NCBI RefSeq assembly: GCF_014650715.1
Contig: NZ_BMVM01000023.1
Coordinates: forward strand, 34,490 to 98,489
From: Streptomyces bluensis
GTDB taxonomy: Bacteria > Actinomycetota > Actinomycetes > Streptomycetales > Streptomycetaceae
Length of the DNA: 64,000 bases
Direction of reading: 5' to 3'
Positions 25,558 through 33,993 of this stretch are shown here, piece after piece. Under the pieces are notes generated by a model, which was not told the origin of the DNA, did not search any database, and was given only the letters and a program-made list of their open reading frames with translations. The position numbers and the translations under genes are program-made. Numbering within the stretch: position 1 is the stretch's first letter; every line of letters starts with the position of its first letter.

Positions 25558-27573
25558 GTGCGGCCCGAGGGCTACGACTACGACACCTACAGCCAGCTGG
25601 CCGGACCGCTCACGGAGCCGTCAGAGGAGCCCTCCGGGGCCGGGTCGTACCGGGTGCAGTACGTCAAGCTCCTCGCTCGTGAACCCCACCCCTTACGCGC
25701 CGTCCTGTTGATGACCCTCGCGCCCGTCCTCACGGGCGTGCTCCTCGTCTACCTGGTCTGGCCCACCCACTGGGTCGAACGCGAGGGAGCCGACGCATGG
25801 CTGATCGGCCTCGACATCACGATGCTCGTGTGCGTCGGCCTGATCGAGCTCTTCATGCTCGTGAACGTCATCTCCATCGCCCACGCCACGATGGTCGCCC
25901 GCGACCCCGTCCCCGTAGTCCCGGAACAGGGCACCCGCGTCGCCTTCCTCACCACGTACGTCCCGGGCAAAGAGCCCCTCGCCATGGTCCGCGCCACCCT
26001 CGAAGGAGCCGTCGGCATCCACCACACCGGCCCCGTCGACGTCTGGCTCCTCGACGAGGGCGACGACGAGCAGGCCAAGGCCCTGTGCGCCGAACTCGGG
26101 GTACGGCACTTCACCCGGCACGGCGTGCCCCGGTGGAACCGCCCCAAGGGTGTCCACAAGGCCCGCACCAAGCACGGCAACTACAACGCGTGGATCGCGG
26201 TGCACGGCGACGACTACGACTTCTTCGCCTCCGTGGACACCGACCACGTCCCGCTCCCCATCTTCCTCGAACGGATGATGGGGTACTTCCGGGATCCGAA
26301 CGTCGCCTTCGTTGTCGGGCCCCAGGTGTACGGCAACTACGACAGCCCCGTCACCAAGGCCGCCGAGTCGCAGCAGTTCCTCTTCCACGCCCTCATCCAG
26401 CGCGCCGGCAACCGCTACCGCGCCCCCATGTTCGTCGGCACCAACAACGTCGTACGGATCGCGGCGGTCCGGCAGATCGGCGGGTTGTACGACTCCATCA
26501 CCGAGGACATGGCCACCGGCTTCGAACTGCACCGGCGCCGCAACCCGCAGACCCGCAGGTACTGGCGGTCGGTCTACACGCCCGACGTCTTGGCCGTCGG
26601 GGAAGGGCCCGCCTCCTGGACCGACTTCTTCACCCAGCAGATGCGCTGGTCGCGCGGGACGTACGAGACGCTCCTCAAGCAGTACTGGAGGGCGCCGTTC
26701 ACCATGCCTCCCGGCCGCTTCTTCTCGTACACGCTGATGCTCGTCTACTACCCGATGTCAGCCGTCAACTGGTTCCTCGGCATTCTCAGTTGCGCACTGT
26801 TCCTGTGGTTCGGCGCGTCCGGCACCCAGGTCGCCGCCTCCGTGTGGCTGATGCTCTACAGCGACGCCGCCGCCCTCCAGATCGGGCTCTACCTGTGGAA
26901 CCGGCGGCACAACGTCTCGCCGCACGAACCGGAGGGCTCGGGTGGTCTCGCCGGGATGGCGATGTCGGCGCTCTCCGCGCCCATCTACCTCAGGTCCCTC
27001 GGCGCCGCCGTCCTCCGCCGGCCCTGCCGTTTCGTCGTCACCCCGAAGGGAGACGGCGCCAGCCCGGACCGGCTGCTGACGTTCCGTGTCCATCTGTTCT
27101 GGGCGGTGGTCCTCGCGTCCTCGCTGATCGCGTCGGCCTTCCTCGACCACAGCCATGTGGCCCTGCACACCTGGGCCGTCCTCGCGCTGGTGGTCTCCCT
27201 CGCGCCGGTCGCGGTGTGGACCGTCGAAGGGCGCATGGCCCGCCGGACGGACACCGCACGACAGGAGCAGCGCACTGTCGCCCCCCTCGCACCGGTCGCA
27301 GGTGGTCCGGACGTCCCGGTGCCCACGCGTACCCGCGTCCCCGCTCCTCCCAAGACCACCGTCCCCCGCATCACGATCTCCCGCATCACCGTCCCCAGCA
27401 CCACGGTCTCCAGCACCACGTTCCACGGAATCACCGTCGGGGGCACCACGGTGCACAGCCCCGTCCTTCAGGGCGCTGTCCCGCTTCCGGGTGCCGCCCT
27501 CTCCGCGGTGCCCGCCCCCGGCGCCGCCCCGCCCGACACCACGATCTCCAGCACCAGAACAGGGGGCACCTAG
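25558..27573 (+). CDS. cslA: CslA-type cellulose synthase-like glycosyltransferase
   Basis: 671 residues, GTG start with GGAGG 5 bases upstream. A family 2 glycosyltransferase in the membrane: two N-terminal segments (AVLLMTLAPVLTGVLLVYLVW, ITMLVCVGLIELFMLVNV), then the catalytic domain with FLTTYVPGKEPLAMVRATLE, SVDTDHVPLP (DxD), TEDMATGFELHRR (TED) and QQMRWSRGTYE (QxxRW), then more membrane segments. In Streptomyces CslA makes a beta-glucan at hyphal tips, needed for tip growth and aerial hyphae, and contacts DivIVA. Codon 46 (25693-25695) is TTA, suggesting bldA control. Residues 600-634 are seven pentapeptide repeats. glxA follows 3 bases after the stop. Confidence 0.93.
   Translation: MRPEGYDYDTYSQLAGPLTEPSEEPSGAGSYRVQYVKLLAREPHPLRAVLLMTLAPVLTGVLLVYLVWPTHWVEREGADAWLIGLDITMLVCVGLIELFMLVNVISIAHATMVARDPVPVVPEQGTRVAFLTTYVPGKEPLAMVRATLEGAVGIHHTGPVDVWLLDEGDDEQAKALCAELGVRHFTRHGVPRWNRPKGVHKARTKHGNYNAWIAVHGDDYDFFASVDTDHVPLPIFLERMMGYFRDPNVAFVVGPQVYGNYDSPVTKAAESQQFLFHALIQRAGNRYRAPMFVGTNNVVRIAAVRQIGGLYDSITEDMATGFELHRRRNPQTRRYWRSVYTPDVLAVGEGPASWTDFFTQQMRWSRGTYETLLKQYWRAPFTMPPGRFFSYTLMLVYYPMSAVNWFLGILSCALFLWFGASGTQVAASVWLMLYSDAAALQIGLYLWNRRHNVSPHEPEGSGGLAGMAMSALSAPIYLRSLGAAVLRRPCRFVVTPKGDGASPDRLLTFRVHLFWAVVLASSLIASAFLDHSHVALHTWAVLALVVSLAPVAVWTVEGRMARRTDTARQEQRTVAPLAPVAGGPDVPVPTRTRVPAPPKTTVPRITISRITVPSTTVSSTTFHGITVGGTTVHSPVLQGAVPLPGAALSAVPAPGAAPPDTTISSTRTGGT
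27355..27459 (+). repeat. Seven 15-bp coding repeats at the CslA C-terminus
   Basis: Seven consecutive 15-base units encode (T/I)-T-(V/I/F)-x-x pentapeptides, such as TTVPR, ITISR, ITVPS and TTVSS; an eighth unit (TTISS) recurs at 27538-27552. They lie outside the catalytic domain, in the tail of CslA. Confidence 0.85.
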
Positions 27574-27576
27574 ACC

Positions 27577-29559
27577 ATGGCCCACAAGCCTCTGGAACGG
27601 ACCATCCGGACAAGGAGCACCAACCCCACCAGGAAGACGCTGCTGAGGATCGGCGGCGTCGGCCTGCTCCTCGGGCTCAACGCCCCCGCCGCTGTGGGCT
27701 TCGCGCAGGAGAAGTACCACGAGTGGAAGATCGCGCAGCCCGTCTACAAGGCGCAGTACGGCTCCTGGTCTCAGGTCGACATCCCCGAGAAGTACCGCAC
27801 CAACGCCATCCACGCGGCCCTCCTGCACACCGGCAAGGTGCTGATCGTCGCGGGGTCGGGGAACGAGCAGAAGAAATTCGACGAGGGGTCCTTCGACACC
27901 GTCCTGTGGGACCCGAAGAAGAACACCTTCAAGAAGATCCCCACCCCGGAGGACTTCTTCTGCGCCGGACACGCCCAACTCCCCGACGGCCGCCTCCTGG
28001 TGGCCGGCGGCACCGCCCGGTACGAGCTGCTCGACGGCGAGGTGAAACGGGCCGGCGGCGGCATGCGCATCAAGAACGAGAGCCCCGACAGGGCCGTGGT
28101 GCTGAAGAAGGGGACGCGGTTCCGCTCGCCCACCGGCATCGAGTACGTCAGCCGGTTCGACGTGACCGTGCCGAAGGCCAAACGCACCTTCGACGTCACC
28201 TACGACGACGACGGCGTCATGCAGCCCTGGAGGACCAAGGTCACCGCGAGTGAGGCCCGCGTCTGGGTGGAGGCGGTGGAGGAGGGGCCGCGATCGGTCA
28301 CCGACAAGCAGGCCCAGTACGAGATCGTCGGCCTCAAGGGCAGGGTGGCGGCCAACACGTACGGCCTCTCCGAGAAGATCACCCTGGAGAAGCAGGACTT
28401 CCAGGGCATCAGGGCGGCGTACGAGTTCGACCCGAAGGCCGAGAAGTACGTCCCCGTCGACCCCATGGACAAGGCCCGCTGGTACCCGACCCTCGTGGGG
28501 CTTCAGGACGGGCGCGTCCTCGCCGTCTCCGGCCTCGACGACGTCGGCGTGGTCGACCCCGGCGACAACGAGATCTACGACCCGGAAACCAAGAAGTGGG
28601 AGCCCGGCCCCAAACGGTACTTCCCGACCTACCCCGCCCTGTTCCTCACCAAGGGCGGCAAGCTCTTCTACCCCGCGTCCAACGCCGGGTACGGACCCGC
28701 CGACAAGGGCCGCGTGCCCGGGCTGTGGGACCTGCGGACCAACACGTTCGAGCGGGTGCCCGGTCTGAAGGACCTGGACCAGACGGAGACCTCGTCCTCC
28801 CTGCTCCTGCCGCCCGCCCAGGACCAGAAGGTGATGATCCTCGGCGGCGGAGGCGTCGGGGAGTCGAAGAAGTCCACCCGCCGCACCGCGGTCGTCGACC
28901 TGACGAAGGCCCGTCCCGCGTTCGAGGACGGTCCCGACCTGCCCCAGGGCACCCGCTACCTCAACAGCGTGATCATGCCGGACGACTCCGTGTTCACCAC
29001 CAACGGCTCCAGTGGCTACCGCGGCCGCAGCGCCAGCAACATCCTCAAGGCCCAGTTCTACGACCCGAAGGCCAACGTGCTCCGGCCCGCCGCCGCACCC
29101 AGGGTCGGCCGCAACTACCACTCCGAGGCCCTGCTCCTGCCCGACGGCCGGATCGCCACCTTCGGCTCCGACCCGCTCTACGACGACCAGCAGAACACCA
29201 AGCTCGGCCACTTCGAGCAGCGCATGGAGATCTACACCCCGCCCGCGCTCCACAAGAACGGCAGGCACCGGCCCGTCCTCGGCGACGGCCCCGAGAAGAC
29301 CGACCGGCGCGGCCGGGCCACCTTCGCCACCGACCACCCGGAGCGCATCACCAGGGCCCGGCTGATGCGGCCCAGCGCGGTCACCCACACCACGGACGTG
29401 GAGCAGCGGTCCATCGCCCTCGGACTCACCCGGACCAGGGACTCGATCACGGTGGACGTACCGCGGGACCGCACCCTGGTGCCGCCCGGCTGGTACATGC
29501 TCTTCGTGACGGACGCGGACGGCACGCCGTCGGAGGCCAGGTGGATCCAGGTCGAGTAG
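27577..29559 (+). CDS. glxA: GlxA, radical copper oxidase (galactose-oxidase-like)
   Basis: 660 residues. A membrane anchor (residues about 21-44) is followed by a Kelch-type beta-propeller. Residues equivalent to the galactose oxidase site are present: Cys129 (FFCAGHAQL) and Tyr303 (RWYPTL) for the Cys-Tyr cofactor, Tyr514-His515 (RNYHSEA) and His604 (THTTDVEQR) as copper ligands. GlxA is known to oxidise the glycan made by CslA and is required with it for development. The start ATG is 3 bases after the cslA stop, with AGGGGG upstream, so the two are co-translated. Confidence 0.95.
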   Translation: MAHKPLERTIRTRSTNPTRKTLLRIGGVGLLLGLNAPAAVGFAQEKYHEWKIAQPVYKAQYGSWSQVDIPEKYRTNAIHAALLHTGKVLIVAGSGNEQKKFDEGSFDTVLWDPKKNTFKKIPTPEDFFCAGHAQLPDGRLLVAGGTARYELLDGEVKRAGGGMRIKNESPDRAVVLKKGTRFRSPTGIEYVSRFDVTVPKAKRTFDVTYDDDGVMQPWRTKVTASEARVWVEAVEEGPRSVTDKQAQYEIVGLKGRVAANTYGLSEKITLEKQDFQGIRAAYEFDPKAEKYVPVDPMDKARWYPTLVGLQDGRVLAVSGLDDVGVVDPGDNEIYDPETKKWEPGPKRYFPTYPALFLTKGGKLFYPASNAGYGPADKGRVPGLWDLRTNTFERVPGLKDLDQTETSSSLLLPPAQDQKVMILGGGGVGESKKSTRRTAVVDLTKARPAFEDGPDLPQGTRYLNSVIMPDDSVFTTNGSSGYRGRSASNILKAQFYDPKANVLRPAAAPRVGRNYHSEALLLPDGRIATFGSDPLYDDQQNTKLGHFEQRMEIYTPPALHKNGRHRPVLGDGPEKTDRRGRATFATDHPERITRARLMRPSAVTHTTDVEQRSIALGLTRTRDSITVDVPRDRTLVPPGWYMLFVTDADGTPSEARWIQVE

Positions 29560-29584
29560 GAGAAAGAAGTACGGGGGAAGTCGC

Positions 29585-29656
29585 GCGCTACCCCTTGGAG
29601 CCGCGCTACGCCTTGGAGCCGCGCTACGCCTTGGAGCCGCGCTACGCCTTGGAGTT
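29585..29656. repeat. Four 18-bp tandem repeats across a gene end
   Basis: Four 18-base units (gcgctacgccttggagcc, with one base change in the first and one in the last) run from the glxA side into the last codons of the GH6 gene, so each unit repeats the GH6 stop region. Not a CRISPR, because there are no spacers. Probably slippage; may also act as a spacer between convergent genes. Confidence 0.85.
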
Positions 29657-30664
29657 GCGTGCCAGCCCCAGGGCGTACGCCGGCCACCATGTGCCGGCCG
29701 CGGGGCCGCCCCGGCACTCGCCGTCCGACTCCCCGGGGCGCTTGATCCACAGATAGGCGTCGAGGGCGGGCTCGCCGGTCTCGGTCGTCGGGCGGGTGCC
29801 CAGGGCGCGGCCCGGCGGGTTGCACCAGGCCGTGCCGCGGTCGCCGTTCAGCGGGCCGTTGCCGTTGCGGCTGCTGTCGACGACGAAGTGCTTCCCGCCG
29901 AGCCGTTCGGACAGCAGCAGCCCGTACGCCTTGGTGGCCTCGTCCGTCTGGAAGTTGGAGACGTTGAGCGAGAAGCCGTCCGCCTCGGCGATGCCGGCGC
30001 GCCGCAGCGGCCCCGCCAGCCTCCAGTGCTCCTGGATCCAGGTCGCGTTGCCCGCGTCCAGGTACACCTTCGTGTGGGGCTGCGCCTTCAGCCGGCCGAT
30101 CGCCTCGCGCAGCAGCTGCTCGCGCTCCGCGTGGTACCTGCGCGGTGTGCACCCGTCCACGATGTGGGCCACCGCGTCCGGTTCGAGAACGACCAGCGCC
30201 TTGGTGCCGCCGATGGCGTGGGCGAACCGGTCGATCCAGTCGCGGTAGGCGCCCGCGTCGCGCGCGCCGCCCGCGGAGTGCTGGCCGCAGTCGCGGTGGG
30301 GGATGTTGTAGGCGACGAACAGCGCCGTGCGGCCCTCCTGCTCCGCCGCCTTCGTGGCCTCCCTGATCGCCGGCGCCGGGTCGTCGCCCGCGGGCCACAG
30401 CGCGGCCGGCTGGTCCGCGATCCGCTTGAGCAACTCGGCGTCCTTCGTCCGGCCCTGCCGCTGCCACTGCCGCATCTGGAGGGCCGCCGGGCTGGACGGA
30501 TCGACCCAGAACGGTGACCCGGGGGCCGGACTGGCCTTCCTGGCGGCCTTCGCGGTGGTGCCACCGGCGATGGACGACGTTCCGCCGTCCAGGAGCCCGG
30601 ACGAGCAGCCCGCCGCGAGTCCGAGCACCGCGAGTGCCGCGAGGATACGGATCAGCCGGGACAT
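29642..30664 (-). CDS. Glycoside hydrolase family 6 endoglucanase-like lipoprotein
   Basis: 340 residues. The signal peptide ends in the lipobox LAAGC (Cys20), so it is anchored outside the membrane. GH6 motifs: LFVAYNIPHRDCGQHSAGG, ALVVLEPDAVAHIVDGC, VYLDAGNATWI, GFSLNVSNFQTDE and DSSRNGNGP, plus the C-terminal WIKRPGESDGEC, which carries the catalytic-base region. Such an enzyme next to cslA-glxA is expected to trim the tip glycan. Here it faces glxA tail to tail rather than following it in one operon. The start is the ATG at 30664. Confidence 0.9.
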   Translation of the reverse strand: MSRLIRILAALAVLGLAAGCSSGLLDGGTSSIAGGTTAKAARKASPAPGSPFWVDPSSPAALQMRQWQRQGRTKDAELLKRIADQPAALWPAGDDPAPAIREATKAAEQEGRTALFVAYNIPHRDCGQHSAGGARDAGAYRDWIDRFAHAIGGTKALVVLEPDAVAHIVDGCTPRRYHAEREQLLREAIGRLKAQPHTKVYLDAGNATWIQEHWRLAGPLRRAGIAEADGFSLNVSNFQTDEATKAYGLLLSERLGGKHFVVDSSRNGNGPLNGDRGTAWCNPPGRALGTRPTTETGEPALDAYLWIKRPGESDGECRGGPAAGTWWPAYALGLARNSKA

Positions 30665-30844
30665 GCTGCTCCCTCGATTACCTGGGATGGTGACAGTAAG
30701 TGACGATTATGGACGAATGGTGATGATTCGGTCGCCCATGGTTCCACAGCGGGCCTGGGCGACTCGGATACGACACCGGGGCGCCCCGCGGGAAAGGCGG
30801 CGAGACCGGAGAGCGGCGGACGAGGCGGGGCTGACCGCCATATA

Positions 30845-30854
30845 ACCGGCCGGT
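30845..30854. promoter_or_regulatory. Palindrome at MarR start
   Basis: ACCGGCCGGT, flanked by TA and AA to extend the dyad imperfectly to taaccggccggtaa, 13 bases before the GTG of the MarR gene. A likely autoregulatory operator. Confidence 0.4.
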
Positions 30855-30866
30855 AAGGTCGATGCC

Positions 30867-31376
30867 GTGCCGAAGCCGCTCAGCCTCTCCTTCGATCCCA
30901 TCGCCCGCGCCGACGAACACTGGAAGCAGCGCTGGGGGAACGTCCCGTCCATGGCGGCGATCACCTCGATCATGCGTGCGCAACAGATCCTGCTCGCCGA
31001 GGTCGACGCGGTCGTCAAGCCGTACGGGCTGACCTTCGCGCGCTATGAGGCGCTGGTGCTGCTCACCTTCTCGCAGAAGGGCGAGCTGCCGATGTCCAAG
31101 ATCGGTGAGCGGCTCATGGTGCATCCCACGTCGGTCACGAACACCGTGGACCGCCTGGTGAAGTCCGGCCTCGTCGACAAACGGCCCAATCCCAACGACG
31201 GCCGCGGCACGCTCGCCTCCATCACCGAGAAGGGGCGCGAGGTCTGCGAGGCCGCCACCCGCGACCTGATGGCGATGGACTTCGGGCTCGGCGCGTACGA
31301 CGCGGAGGAGTGCCAGGAGATCTTCGCGATGCTCCGGCCCCTCCGGGTGGCCGCGCACGACTTCGAGGAGGAGTAG
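30867..31376 (+). CDS. MarR-family regulator beside DUF3817
   Basis: 169 residues. The winged helix lies in MSKIGERLMVHPTSVTNTVDRLVKSGLVDKRPNPNDGRGTLASIT. It has an 30-residue N-terminal lead ending in SMAAITSIMRAQQIL, usual for this subgroup. GTG start near the palindrome at 30845. The DUF3817 gene follows 94 bases downstream, repeating the MarR/DUF3817 association seen at 21.6-24.9 kb. Possible target genes are DUF3817 and the divergent GH6 gene. Confidence 0.9.
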   Translation: MPKPLSLSFDPIARADEHWKQRWGNVPSMAAITSIMRAQQILLAEVDAVVKPYGLTFARYEALVLLTFSQKGELPMSKIGERLMVHPTSVTNTVDRLVKSGLVDKRPNPNDGRGTLASITEKGREVCEAATRDLMAMDFGLGAYDAEECQEIFAMLRPLRVAAHDFEEE

Positions 31377-31470
31377 GGCAGAAGGCCCTGGTGCCCGAGT
31401 AGGGCCGGAAGGGCTCTGGGGCCCGGGGGCGCCCGAAGACCGTACGAAACCGGTGGTTACGCTCGTACCC

Positions 31471-31809
31471 ATGAAAAAGAGCGTGCTGACCCGCTACCGC
31501 GTCATGGCCTACGTCACCGGTGTGCTGCTGATTCTGCTGACCCTCGGCATGATCGGCAAGTACGGGCTCGAACTGGACGGGGCCGCGGACTTCACGTACG
31601 TCGTCAGCCTCGCGCACGGCTGGCTGTACGTCGTGTACCTGGTCTGCGCTTTCGACCTGGGCTCCAAGGCGAAGTGGCCGGTCGGCAAGCAGCTGTGGGT
31701 GCTGCTGGCGGGTACGGTGCCGACGGCCGCCTTCTTCGTGGAGCGCAAGGTCAGCCAGGAGGTCGAGGCGAAGATCGCTGAGGACGCCCCGGTGGCCGCC
31801 AAGGCGTAA
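31471..31809 (+). CDS. DUF3817 small membrane protein, copy 2
   Basis: 112 residues starting MKKSVLTRYRVMAYVTGVLLILLTLGM. Three hydrophobic segments with VVSLAHGWLYVVYLVCAFDL and the family end AAFFVERKVSQE. The ATG at 31471 gives a normal length; a GTG 18 bases upstream is less likely. Paralogue of the protein at 24521-24865. Function unknown. Confidence 0.9.
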   Translation: MKKSVLTRYRVMAYVTGVLLILLTLGMIGKYGLELDGAADFTYVVSLAHGWLYVVYLVCAFDLGSKAKWPVGKQLWVLLAGTVPTAAFFVERKVSQEVEAKIAEDAPVAAKA

Positions 31810-31826
31810 CCCCTGCCGTACCCCTG

Positions 31827-31852
31827 CCGCCGTACGGATGCGCGTACGGCGG
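31827..31852 (+). terminator. Hairpin upstream of icmA operator
   Basis: CCGCCGTACG (31827-31836) and its exact complement (31843-31852) flank a 6-base loop, just past the DUF3817 stop and 13 bases before the icmA palindrome. A probable terminator that isolates icmA from upstream transcription. Confidence 0.55.
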
Positions 31853-31864
31853 TCAGCTGTCGAC

Positions 31865-31888
31865 ATTTACTTGGACGTCCAAGTAAAT
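31865..31888. promoter_or_regulatory. Perfect 24-bp palindrome, operator of icmA
   Basis: ATTTACTTGGAC followed directly by its exact complement, ending 7 bases before the icmA ATG. Such length and symmetry point to a dimeric repressor of MarR or TetR type. A repressor here would block the promoter or start region of icmA. Confidence 0.7.
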
Positions 31889-31895
31889 TGGGGGC

Positions 31896-33596
31896 ATGGA
31901 CGCTGACGCCATCGAAGAGGGCCGCCGACGCTGGCAGGCCCGCTACGACGCTTCCCGTAAGCGCGAGGCCGACTTCACGACGCTCTCCGGCGATCCCGTG
32001 GAGCCCGTGTACGGTCCCCGTCCGGGGGACACCTACGAGGGCTTCGAGCGGATCGGCTGGCCCGGGGAGTACCCCTTCACCCGCGGGCTCTATCCGACCG
32101 GCTATCGAGGGCGGACGTGGACGATCCGGCAGTTCGCCGGGTTCGGCAACGCCGAGCAGACCAACGAGCGCTACAAGATGATCCTCGCCAACGGCGGCGG
32201 GGGCCTGTCGGTGGCGTTCGACATGCCGACGCTCATGGGCCGTGACTCCGACGACCCGCGCTCGCTCGGCGAGGTCGGGCACTGCGGGGTGGCGATCGAC
32301 TCGGCCGCCGACATGGAGGTCCTGTTCAAGGACATCCCGCTGGGTGACGTGACGACGTCCATGACGATCAGCGGCCCGGCCGTGCCCGTCTTCTGCATGT
32401 ACCTGGTGGCCGCCGAGCGCCAGGGTGTGGACCCGACGGTGCTGAACGGCACGCTCCAGACCGACATCTTCAAGGAGTACATCGCACAGAAGGAGTGGCT
32501 CTTCCAGCCCGAGCCGCATCTGCGCCTCATCGGCGACCTGATGGAGCACTGCGCGTCCCGCATCCCCGCGTACAAGCCCCTCTCGGTCTCCGGCTACCAC
32601 ATCCGCGAGGCCGGGTCGACGGCCGCGCAGGAGCTGGCGTACACGCTGGCGGACGGGTTCGCGTACGTGGAACTGGGCCTGTCCCGCGGACTGGACGTGG
32701 ATGTCTTCGCGCCGGGGCTGTCCTTCTTCTTCGACGCGCACGTGGATTTCTTCGAGGAGATCGCCAAGTTCCGTGCGGCGCGCAGGATCTGGGCGCGGTG
32801 GATGCGCGACGTGTACGGCGCGAAGTCGGAGCGGGCGCAGTGGCTCCGCTTCCACACCCAGACGGCGGGTGTCTCGCTGACGGCCCAGCAGCCGTACAAC
32901 AACGTGGTGCGTACGGCGGTGGAGGCGCTCGCCGCGGTGCTCGGCGGGACGAACTCGCTGCACACCAACGCGTTGGACGAGACCCTGGCGCTCCCCTCCG
33001 AGCAGGCGGCGGAGATCGCGCTGCGCACACAGCAGGTGCTGATGGAGGAGACCGGCGTCGGCAACGTGGCGGACCCGCTGGGCGGTTCGTGGTACGTCGA
33101 GCAGCTCACGGACCGGATCGAGGCGGACGCGGAGAAGATCTTCGACCAGATCAAGGAACTGGGGCTGCGGGCGCACCCGGACGGGCAGCACCCCATTGGG
33201 CCGGTCACGTCCGGGATCCTGCGGGGGATCGAGGACGGTTGGTTCACGGGGGAGATCGCCGAGTCGGCGTTCCGTTACCAGCAGGCGCTGGAGAAGGGCG
33301 ACAAGAGGGTGGTGGGCGTGAACGTCCACACCGGGTCGGTCACCGGTGACCTGGAGATCCTCCGGGTCAGCCACGAGGTGGAGCGGGAGCAGGTGCGGGT
33401 CCTCGGGGCGCGCAAGGGAGCGCGCGACGATGCGGCCGTGCGGGGGGCGCTGGATGCGATGCTCGTGGCCGCGCGGGGTGGGGCCAACATGATCGGGCCC
33501 ATGCTGGACGCGGTGCGGGCGGAGGCGACGCTGGGCGAGATCTGCGATGCCCTCCGGGAGGAGTGGGGGGTCTATACGGAGCCGCCGGGGTTCTAG
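31896..33596 (+). CDS. icmA: Isobutyryl-CoA mutase large subunit
   Basis: 566 residues, exactly the length of known IcmA. It interconverts isobutyryl-CoA and butyryl-CoA with adenosylcobalamin carried by the small subunit IcmB, which is not in this window. The TIM-barrel domain is complete and there is no B12-binding domain, as expected. Two residues separate IcmA from methylmalonyl-CoA mutase: Phe80 (TIRQFAGF) in place of Tyr, and Gln198 (IAQKEWLF) in place of Arg; both are the IcmA type. It supplies butyryl and, onward, ethylmalonyl and methylmalonyl units from valine. The palindrome at 31865 probably controls it; MeaB may protect it. Confidence 0.95.
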   Translation: MDADAIEEGRRRWQARYDASRKREADFTTLSGDPVEPVYGPRPGDTYEGFERIGWPGEYPFTRGLYPTGYRGRTWTIRQFAGFGNAEQTNERYKMILANGGGGLSVAFDMPTLMGRDSDDPRSLGEVGHCGVAIDSAADMEVLFKDIPLGDVTTSMTISGPAVPVFCMYLVAAERQGVDPTVLNGTLQTDIFKEYIAQKEWLFQPEPHLRLIGDLMEHCASRIPAYKPLSVSGYHIREAGSTAAQELAYTLADGFAYVELGLSRGLDVDVFAPGLSFFFDAHVDFFEEIAKFRAARRIWARWMRDVYGAKSERAQWLRFHTQTAGVSLTAQQPYNNVVRTAVEALAAVLGGTNSLHTNALDETLALPSEQAAEIALRTQQVLMEETGVGNVADPLGGSWYVEQLTDRIEADAEKIFDQIKELGLRAHPDGQHPIGPVTSGILRGIEDGWFTGEIAESAFRYQQALEKGDKRVVGVNVHTGSVTGDLEILRVSHEVEREQVRVLGARKGARDDAAVRGALDAMLVAARGGANMIGPMLDAVRAEATLGEICDALREEWGVYTEPPGF

Positions 33597-33633
33597 GTGC
33601 CGTTGCGTGTGGGGCGGCGTGGGGTTGTTTTTC

Positions 33634-33979
33634 GCCCCCGCCGCCCCTACCCGTCCCCTCCCCAGGGGCTCCGCCCCTTCGACCCCGCCAAGGGGGCTTC
33701 GCCCCCTGGACCCCCAGGGCTTCGAGGCTCCGCCCCGGACCCCGTTTTCGGGGGCCAGCCCCCGGACCCCCGCTCCTCAAACGCCGGAGGGGCTGGAATG
33801 CGCGACCGGGGCTGGAATGCGCGGCCGGGGCTGGATTGTGCGGGCAGGGCTGGGATTTTCGGCCGGGGCCAGGCACCCCAGCCCGTCCGGCGTTTGAGGA
33901 CGAGGCCGTTCAGGCCGAACGGGGGTCTGGGGGCGGAGCCCCCAGGGAAGGGATGGGACGGGTAGGGGCGGCGGGGGCG
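33634..33979. repeat. Large hairpin repeat, copy B
   Basis: A 346-base relative of the repeat at 18214-18577, with the same outer arms (cgcccccgccgcccct / aggggcggcgggggcg) and inner arms (ctcctcaaacgccgga / tccggcgtttgaggacgag). It fills the gap between the convergent icmA and TetR genes. The middle contains three tandem ggggctggaatgcg-like units. No gene is supported within it. Confidence 0.85.
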
Positions 33980-33993
33980 AGGAAGACCCGGGG

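Noticed and set aside
29585..29656. CRISPR array
   Set aside because: Head-to-tail units without spacers; it is a minisatellite at a gene end.
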